In this document: positions 4,977 to 9,478 of the stretch, piece by piece | Numbering within the stretch: the first letter of the stretch is position 1 | Layout: each line of letters begins with the position of its first letter | DNA from: Sphingobacteriales bacterium | GTDB lineage: Bacteria; Bacteroidota; Bacteroidia; Chitinophagales; Chitinophagaceae | DNA length: 9,478 nucleotides | Assembly: GCA_024640385.1 (NCBI GenBank) | Contig: JAHEFC010000108.1 | Coordinates: 1-9,478, forward strand | Direction of reading: 5' to 3' | Program-made: the position numbers and the translations under genes | Notes under the pieces: model-generated | Database searches by the model: none | What the model was told of the DNA's origin: nothing | Seen by the model: the letters and a program-made list of their open reading frames with translations, nothing else

Positions 4977-6083
4977 ATTCAAATCCCCCTGCGGCGCTTT
5001 AGCGTTTGCAGGGTTGGTGCCTTTCAGTGATTTCACATAGCTGGCCAGGTCTTTCATCTGTACGGGGCTCATCATAGATTCCCAGGATTGCATGCCCTTG
5101 TCAGGATATCCAACCTTGATGGTATGATAGATATTGTTCATTGATCCGCCATGGATCCAGTAGTCGTCTGTAAGGTTTGGCCCGATGCCGCCTTCACCAT
5201 TCTGACCGTGGCAGGCCACGCAGGATTGCTTGAAGAGCTTGCCGCCTTCTGCTATGCCGGCTGCATCTGCCATCGTTACATTATTCTCATCCACCAGGCT
5301 CTTGGTTTTGGCCTTATAAGCTTCTTCCACTTTTCTTCCTGCTTCCATCTCTGCTGCATATTCCTGTTCTGGATTTTTGCCAATTCCGAATACATGGAAG
5401 TTGAAGATGTAGATCACTGCTACTGCAATGGTGAAATAGAATCCATATTTCCACCAAGGGGGAAGTGCGTTGTCCAGTTCTTTGATGCCATCATAGTCGT
5501 GGTCGAGGAGTACGTCAGCTTCCTGCTCAACGGCAACTGCCTTGGTGAAGAATTTCGCATCCATCCGTTTCCACCATGCAGCAAAGCTTGAATCCTCTTC
5601 CTGGGTTGCAGCGGCTGCAACATCAGCAGCACCTGTGAGTTCGCGATACATTCTGCGTGCCATAAAAGCAAGGAAAAGGATCACCAGGGCTTCAATGCAG
5701 ATCACTGCTGCCAGGGAAAAGAATTCCAATGCGCTGAGTCCTCCGTAATTCTCCGGCGCAGGGGCTGTTGCAGCAGCTGCATCCTGTGCGCTGGCGCCGC
5801 CATAAAGGAACAGGCCGATGATGACGGTAATGGCTTTGGTCAGTGTTTCGTTCCTTCTTTTCTCATTGAGTTGTTTGCCCAGCAGGAGTAATACCTGGCC
5901 AAGGCCCCAGATGACGAACAGTAGAACAAATGCGGCGAGGATGAGCAATACCTCGAGCATGTTGACCGAGCCCCCCGAAGGGGTAGCAGCAGTCTCCTGC
6001 GCAGTTGTTGCAAACGTGACTGTGAGTAACGCAGAAAGAGCTGCTGCTTTTCTTTTTAATCCGGTTATGCGGGATAATGACAT
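4968..6083 (-). CDS. ccoP: cbb3 oxidase subunit CcoP, single c-type heme, with extended N-terminus
   Basis: The 371-residue subunit passes electrons from periplasmic cytochrome c towards CcoO/CcoN. Its core is standard: DHDYDGIKELDNALPPWW (194-211), a membrane helix (about 212-232), then a cytochrome c domain with one heme site C288-V-A-C291-H292 and probable Met ligand M331. Proteobacterial CcoP has two hemes; one is usual in this phylum. The N-terminus is more complex. A signal-like helix (about 10-28) ends in TAQE, followed by a helix at 42-68. Another hydrophobic segment (83-99) ends in ASAQD, followed by a helix at 117-140. The two halves resemble each other in layout. A charged linker (150-195) leads to the CcoP core. 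It starts 10 bp after ccoQ. The codons for TPSGG include a CCCC-TTCG-GGGG hairpin (5971-5983). Confidence 0.95.
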   Translation of the reverse strand: MSLSRITGLKRKAAALSALLTVTFATTAQETAATPSGGSVNMLEVLLILAAFVLLFVIWGLGQVLLLLGKQLNEKRRNETLTKAITVIIGLFLYGGASAQDAAAATAPAPENYGGLSALEFFSLAAVICIEALVILFLAFMARRMYRELTGAADVAAAATQEEDSSFAAWWKRMDAKFFTKAVAVEQEADVLLDHDYDGIKELDNALPPWWKYGFYFTIAVAVIYIFNFHVFGIGKNPEQEYAAEMEAGRKVEEAYKAKTKSLVDENNVTMADAAGIAEGGKLFKQSCVACHGQNGEGGIGPNLTDDYWIHGGSMNNIYHTIKVGYPDKGMQSWESMMSPVQMKDLASYVKSLKGTNPANAKAPQGDLNKD

Positions 6084-6093
6084 ATCTTAAAAT

Positions 6094-6288
6094 TTAAAGA
6101 TTCAATGGTTGGTTGGGTTCCTGAAGATCGAGGGGCAGCTGGCTCAACTCATTTATATCTTCCCGCGACATCTTTTTCACGTAAATGAGCATGAGTATGA
6201 AGAACACCACAAAGATCACCAGCCCGATTAGGGGGAAGATGTCGATGTTCTCAACCTTGTCTGCGTAGTTCCTGATAAACTTCAGCAT
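6094..6288 (-). CDS. ccoQ: cbb3 oxidase small subunit CcoQ (FixQ)
   Basis: This 64-residue protein has a short N-terminal stretch (MLKFIRNYADKVENIDIFP) and one membrane helix (about 19-38, LIGLVIFVVFFILMLIYV). A charged cytoplasmic tail (KKMSREDINELSQLPLDL) follows. Size, single helix and position between ccoNO and ccoP identify CcoQ, which stabilises the oxidase complex, especially the association of CcoP. Sequence conservation in this family is low, so the call rests mainly on size, topology and context. The ATG at 6288 is 3 bp after the ccoNO stop codon, indicating coupling. Confidence 0.9.
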   Translation of the reverse strand: MLKFIRNYADKVENIDIFPLIGLVIFVVFFILMLIYVKKMSREDINELSQLPLDLQEPNQPLNL

Positions 6289-6291
6289 ATA

Positions 6292-8445
6292 TTATTTTTG
6301 AGCTGTTTGTGATTTCGAAATATCCTTGCCCAGCCTCTGCAGGTATGCGATGATGGCGATCACTTCTTTGTTGGAAGATGTTTTCACGCCGTCTTTGGCA
6401 AGATTGGCAGCGATCTCTTTGGCCTGCGCATCCAGGTCGCTGTTGGCCTGTTTGTCGTATCCCTCGGGATAAGGCACACCCAGCGTTTGCATGGCACGGA
6501 TCTTGGCAGCGGTACTGCTGGTATCAAGCTCACGGTCAAGCATAAACGAATACGAAGGCATGATGCTGCCTGTGGACACGGCCTGAGGATCGTCCATATG
6601 GTTGTAATGCCAGGTATCTGATTTTTTCAGGTTGCCTGTGCCTTCACGGGCCAGGTCTGGTCCTGAACGTTTTGAACCCCACTGGAACGGATGATCGTAC
6701 ACAAACTCACCTGCTTTGGAGTATTCACCGTAGCGGGATGTTTCTGACCTGAATGGCCTTACCATTTGTGAGTGGCAGGTATAACATCCTTCCCTGACAT
6801 AGATATCACGTCCCTGCAGTTCAAGCGGCGTATAAGGTTTCACACTGCTGATAGTGGGGATGTTTGATTTGATCAGGAAAGTAGGTACCATTTCCACAAT
6901 GCCTCCAATGAGTATTACAACCAGGGTGAGTATGAGGAATTGTACAGGTTTCCTTTCTATCCACCTGTGCCAGTGTTCACCTGTATGTTGATGATATTCA
7001 CCTTCGAGCGCAGGTGCTTCGGCGGCTTCATCAGCCAGCAGGGATCCTTTTTTCACTGTAGCGAAAAGATTGTACACCATGATCAGTGCACCCAACAGGA
7101 AGAGTATACCGCCTACAGCGCGAAGTGCGAAGAATGGCTGTAATTGGGTCACTGTTTCCAGGAACTGGTATTTGAGTTGGCCCGCTTCAGTGAACTCTTT
7201 CCACATCAGGCTTTGCTTGAAGCCTGCCCAGTACATGGGTACTGCATAGAAGATGACACCGAGGGTGGCTATCCAGAAATGTATGTTGGCCAGTTTCTTT
7301 GAGAAAAGTTCTGTTTTGTAAAGTCTTGGTATCAGCCAGTAAAGGATACCGAAAGTGAGCATGCCGTTCCAGCCAAGACCGCCTACGTGTACGTGTGCAA
7401 TGGTCCAGTCAGTGAAGTGACTGATCGCGTTCACGTTTTTCAGGGAAAGCATTGGGCCTTCAAAGGTTGACATACCATATGCGGTAACGGCAACCACAAG
7501 GAATTTCAGGATCACATCTTCTCTTACTTTATCCCATGCCCCACGGAGTGTAAGGAGACCATTGATCATACCACCCCAGCTTGGGAAGATCAGCGTGAAG
7601 CTGAATACGATACCCAGTGACTGGGCCCAGTTGGGTAATGCGGTATAGAGCAGGTGGTGAGGACCGGCCCAGATATAGAGGAAGATCAATGCCCAGAAGT
7701 GGATGATGGACAGGCGGTAAGAATAAACGGGCCTGTTGGCTGCCTTGGGCATGAAATAGTACATCAATCCGAGGTAGGGTGTAGTGAGGAAGAAGGCCAC
7801 GGCATTGTGACCATACCACCACTGCACCAGTGCGTCCTGGACGCCTGCATACAGAGAATAGCTTTTGAATGCAGAAGCCGGAATGGCAAGTGAGTTCACG
7901 ATATGGAGCACAGCAACGGTAACAAAAGTGGCTATGTAGAACCAGATGGCTACATAGAGGTGGCGCTCGCGGCGTTTCAGGATGGTCCAGAACATGTTCC
8001 AGCCAAATACCACCCAAATGAGGGCGATGGCGATATCGATGGGCCATTCCAGTTCAGCATACTCCTTACTGGTGGTGATACCGAGGGGGAGTGTGACGGC
8101 TGCGGCCACGATGATGAGCTGCCAGCCCCAGAAATGGATCTTGCTGAGCATGTCACTAGCCATACGGGTTTTCAATAACCGCTGGAGGGAGTAGTAAACA
8201 CCCATAAAAATACCGTTGCCCACAAATGCGAAAATCACCGCATTGGTGTGCAGGGGACGAAGGCGGCCGAAGGTGAGACCCAGGGTCTCTTTACCTACTC
8301 CGATTGCACCGATATTCCATTGGGGGAATACCATGAGCAGGGCTACCCATACACCGATGAGCATACCTACAGCACCCCAGATGATCGTTGCAAACGCAAA
8401 ATTGCGCACGATCTTGTTGTCGTAATAAAACTTCTCAACTTGCAT
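6292..8445 (-). CDS. ccoNO: Fused cbb3 oxidase catalytic subunit CcoN-CcoO
   Basis: The 717-residue protein joins both core subunits. Residues 1-465 are CcoN, the 12-helix heme-copper subunit. Visible ligands are H66 (RPLHTNAV, low-spin heme b), H213 (YGHNAVAF, CuB), H263/H264 (GPHHLLY, CuB), and H351 and H353 (AHVHVGG, heme b3 and heme b). Y257, six residues before H263, is at the place of the helix-VII tyrosine cross-linked to a CuB histidine in cbb3 enzymes. A linker with His residues (466-498, EYHQHTGEHWHRW) leads to CcoO (499-717). CcoO has one membrane helix, heme c site C554-Y-T-C557-H558 and probable ligand M629 (GSIMPSY). It reduces O2 to water at low oxygen and pumps protons. The frame is open to 8592, but those 49 extra codons overlap ccoS and are not CcoN-like. 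ATG 8445 (MQVEKFYYDN) is chosen; it overlaps ccoS by 11 bp. The fusion is known in this phylum. Confidence 0.97.
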   Translation of the reverse strand: MQVEKFYYDNKIVRNFAFATIIWGAVGMLIGVWVALLMVFPQWNIGAIGVGKETLGLTFGRLRPLHTNAVIFAFVGNGIFMGVYYSLQRLLKTRMASDMLSKIHFWGWQLIIVAAAVTLPLGITTSKEYAELEWPIDIAIALIWVVFGWNMFWTILKRRERHLYVAIWFYIATFVTVAVLHIVNSLAIPASAFKSYSLYAGVQDALVQWWYGHNAVAFFLTTPYLGLMYYFMPKAANRPVYSYRLSIIHFWALIFLYIWAGPHHLLYTALPNWAQSLGIVFSFTLIFPSWGGMINGLLTLRGAWDKVREDVILKFLVVAVTAYGMSTFEGPMLSLKNVNAISHFTDWTIAHVHVGGLGWNGMLTFGILYWLIPRLYKTELFSKKLANIHFWIATLGVIFYAVPMYWAGFKQSLMWKEFTEAGQLKYQFLETVTQLQPFFALRAVGGILFLLGALIMVYNLFATVKKGSLLADEAAEAPALEGEYHQHTGEHWHRWIERKPVQFLILTLVVILIGGIVEMVPTFLIKSNIPTISSVKPYTPLELQGRDIYVREGCYTCHSQMVRPFRSETSRYGEYSKAGEFVYDHPFQWGSKRSGPDLAREGTGNLKKSDTWHYNHMDDPQAVSTGSIMPSYSFMLDRELDTSSTAAKIRAMQTLGVPYPEGYDKQANSDLDAQAKEIAANLAKDGVKTSSNKEVIAIIAYLQRLGKDISKSQTAQK

Positions 8446-8629
8446 TATTGCCGTTTTGATTGATGGATGAAGATGTATTTTCTGAAGAAGGTTGGTCGTC
8501 GAACAGCATTCTGACTGAAGGGGTGTAATCGTCGTCGTACTGACCCGTTTTAACGGACCAGAGGAAGGCGGCCAGGAATAGTCCGGCCACAAGAATGCTG
8601 AAGAATATCAGTATTACAAGTACACTCAC
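8435..8629 (-). CDS. ccoS: cbb3 oxidase maturation protein CcoS (FixS)
   Basis: This 64-residue protein starts with one membrane helix (MSVLVILIFFSILVAGLFLA) and continues with the CcoS signature FLWSVKTGQYDDDYTPSVRM (23-42) and LFDD. CcoS is required to deliver the cofactors (heme b and CuB) to CcoN in Rhodobacter. The 20-residue tail rich in Ser and Asn is variable in the family. The start codon is GTG (8629-8627); an in-frame TAG at 8635-8633 and the lack of ATG upstream leave no alternative. The gene overlaps ccoNO by 11 bp and is the first gene of the operon. A weak start may keep this assembly factor below the structural subunits in amount. Confidence 0.93.
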   Translation of the reverse strand: MSVLVILIFFSILVAGLFLAAFLWSVKTGQYDDDYTPSVRMLFDDQPSSENTSSSINQNGNNAS

Positions 8630-8648
8630 AGTCTAATGTTTGCAGGGT

Positions 8649-8656
8649 CAAAACTA
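8649..8656 (-). promoter_or_regulatory. Candidate -7 element of the cco operon promoter
   Basis: On the - strand TAGTTTTG matches the TAnnTTTG -7 consensus of Bacteroidota. It would start transcription around 8642-8644, giving a leader of about 13-15 nt before the ccoS GTG. There is no TTTG at the expected -33 distance, which would suit a promoter that needs an activator. The match is short and could be chance. Confidence 0.35.
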
Positions 8657-8688
8657 GCTTTATGACAAAATGGTGACGATGACGGCGC

Positions 8689-8726
8689 TCAAAACTCTAC
8701 ATGATTTAAATCATGTAGAGTTTTGA
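8689..8726 (-). terminator. 38-bp perfect palindrome, probable terminator of the DUF5672 gene
   Basis: Bases 8689-8707 and 8708-8726 are exact reverse complements with no spacer. The half-site is TCAAAACTCTACATGATTT. As RNA it forms a stem of about 17 bp with a small TTAA loop, with A and T runs (AAAA/TTTT) at the base that serve both directions. It lies 22 bp after the stop codon of the upstream gene, the normal place for an intrinsic terminator. The T run is only four bases. It may also be a protein-binding palindrome; see the FNR-like core listed separately. Confidence 0.65.
8702..8713. promoter_or_regulatory. FNR/FixK-like box at the centre of the palindrome
   Basis: TGATTTAAATCA fits the core TGAT-N4-ATCA of the FNR-type consensus TTGAT-N4-ATCAA exactly; the outermost bases are A/T instead of T/A. 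Its centre (8707.5) is about 64 bp upstream of the start site predicted from the TAGTTTTG element, in the range used by class I Crp/Fnr activators. The receiver-Crp regulator in this window has an FNR-like recognition helix (E317, R321). The link is inference, since the box is also the necessary centre of a terminator palindrome. Confidence 0.35.
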
Positions 8727-8748
8727 AATGGGCTGAGCGATCAATGAC

Positions 8749-9478
8749 TTAGGGGAGTTCATATCCAAAAGATTCGATATATGGTGTCCAGAACCCGAGG
8801 TCGTACTTCCACCAGGCATGGCATCCTACAGGCAGTTCTAAGTTATTTAATTCAAAAGCCTTCCGAGGGAATAATTCAAAGCTGAATTTTAGAGCCTCAG
8901 CAGGGTCGGGAACTTTATACCATTCAAATTTATCCGGCACTAACTTTCCCCAAAAAATGTCCTCATTTTCCTTAAAAGAGTTAAAAAGCCACTTACTATT
9001 ATTCCTAAGTCCGGCGATTTGAAGTATAAATTCAGGGAAATAACGCATTTTCCCCTTCCAATTATAGGTGTTATACCACTTGAAAATATCCCCGGTAGTG
9101 CTCAAATTTTTATAGGTACCTGTAATTCTGATCATTGATGAAATCTTTCTCAAGGAGAAACCTCCATTCCCAACACCCAGAAATTTGAAGTTATTGTTAG
9201 AGTCCGATTCAATCCATGGTGCACCTACGAAATCATATTCCTTATTGCACCATTCCTCCAGATCGTCTCTGAAAATGAATGCATCCAGTTCATAAAACAG
9301 TATAAATTCCGAGTTGGAAAAATGCTTATAGAGATAGGGATTGATTTTGAAACGATTGAAGTTTTCATAACTGGACAAATTCTCATCGTCCACCTTTAGA
9401 AACTGAAGCTCAGGGTATTTTATCTTTAATTCAGCAATATTCAGGCTCTTGGGGACTATCATCCAAATGGGATAGTTT
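8749..9478 (-). CDS. DUF5672 family protein, 5' end outside window
   Basis: The frame is open to the window edge (N-Y-P-I-W before M-I-V-P-K), so the ATG at 9462 is probably internal and about 20-40 N-terminal residues are missing. The visible 240 or so residues carry the features of DUF5672. These are FILFYELDAFIFRDDLEEWC (acidic YELDAF and FRDDL), DFVGAPWIE, GNGGFSLRK, NEDIFWGKLVP, ALKFSFELFPR and the end motif PVGCHAWWKYD...FW. This family occurs with glycosyltransferases in surface-polysaccharide loci; the acidic pair and GGFSLR resemble GT-A-type transferases, but its reaction is not established. The sequence is visibly more A/T-rich than the oxidase genes, which fits a polysaccharide-related accessory gene or transfer. 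It is followed by the 38-bp palindrome and is probably not co-transcribed with ccoS. Confidence 0.85.
   Translation of the reverse strand, partial: NYPIWMIVPKSLNIAELKIKYPELQFLKVDDENLSSYENFNRFKINPYLYKHFSNSEFILFYELDAFIFRDDLEEWCNKEYDFVGAPWIESDSNNNFKFLGVGNGGFSLRKISSMIRITGTYKNLSTTGDIFKWYNTYNWKGKMRYFPEFILQIAGLRNNSKWLFNSFKENEDIFWGKLVPDKFEWYKVPDPAEALKFSFELFPRKAFELNNLELPVGCHAWWKYDLGFWTPYIESFGYELP

Noticed and set aside
7529..8047. 172-codon frame on the - strand inside ccoNO in a different frame.
   Set aside because: Out-of-frame shadow of CcoN; His/Pro/Arg-rich product with no domain.
8446..8592. 49-codon N-terminal extension of the CcoNO frame (MWPDYSWPPSSG...).
   Set aside because: It lies entirely over ccoS in another frame, has no CcoN-like sequence, and MQVEKFYYDN at 8445 is a typical CcoN start.
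8648..8667. Second Crp/Fnr-like inverted site (GTCA...TGAC) overlapping the -7 element.
   Set aside because: Only about 6 of 10 positions pair and the spacing does not fit a Crp/Fnr half-site arrangement.

Overview
The window looks like a chromosomal segment of a member of the Bacteroidota, probably Chitinophaga-like (Sphingobacteriia/Chitinophagia). The reasons are a fused CcoN-CcoO cytochrome oxidase subunit, a short CcoP with one heme, TAnnTTTG-type -7 promoter elements, weak Shine-Dalgarno sequences, and several tandem-unit hairpin repeats of a kind familiar from this phylum. The organism assignment is inference; no rRNA or other marker gene is present.

Layout. Positions 1-1490 (+ strand) hold the 3' end of a sensor histidine kinase, overlapping by 29 bp a response regulator in which a receiver domain is fused to a complete Crp/Fnr-type transcription factor. 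Positions 1491-1650 are a 20-bp-period repeat array that fills the gap to a convergent gene. Positions 1647-2051 (- strand) encode a small coiled-coil protein that I do not recognise. Positions 2081-2223 (- strand) hold a candidate structured small RNA: a putative promoter, three hairpins and an intrinsic terminator. Positions 2251-8629 (- strand) are a cbb3 (C-family) cytochrome c oxidase operon, transcribed right to left as ccoS, ccoNO, ccoQ, ccoP, ccoG, ccoH and a TauE/SafE-like (DsbD_2/UreH type) membrane protein. Positions 8749-9478 (- strand) hold a 5'-truncated DUF5672 gene, probably of glycan metabolism.

How the genes work together. CcoNO and CcoP form the catalytic core, a high-affinity terminal oxidase carrying heme b, heme b3-CuB and c-type hemes. 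CcoQ stabilises the complex. CcoS, CcoG, CcoH and probably the TauE/SafE-like protein serve assembly and copper/redox handling. The kinase and the receiver-Crp regulator lie at the far end of the operon and are plausible regulators of it. A 38-bp perfect palindrome upstream of ccoS contains an FNR-like TGAT-N4-ATCA core, which fits that idea, although the palindrome may simply be the terminator of the upstream gene.

Most unusual points. (i) A possible small RNA gene lies between the operon and the coiled-coil gene. (ii) Three separate hairpins built from short tandem units (20, 7 and 8 bp) that reappear as reverse complements occur within 3.5 kb. One of them is read in frame as 23 codons inside the TauE/SafE-like gene. 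(iii) The copper P-type ATPase gene ccoI, often next to ccoS, is not in the window.
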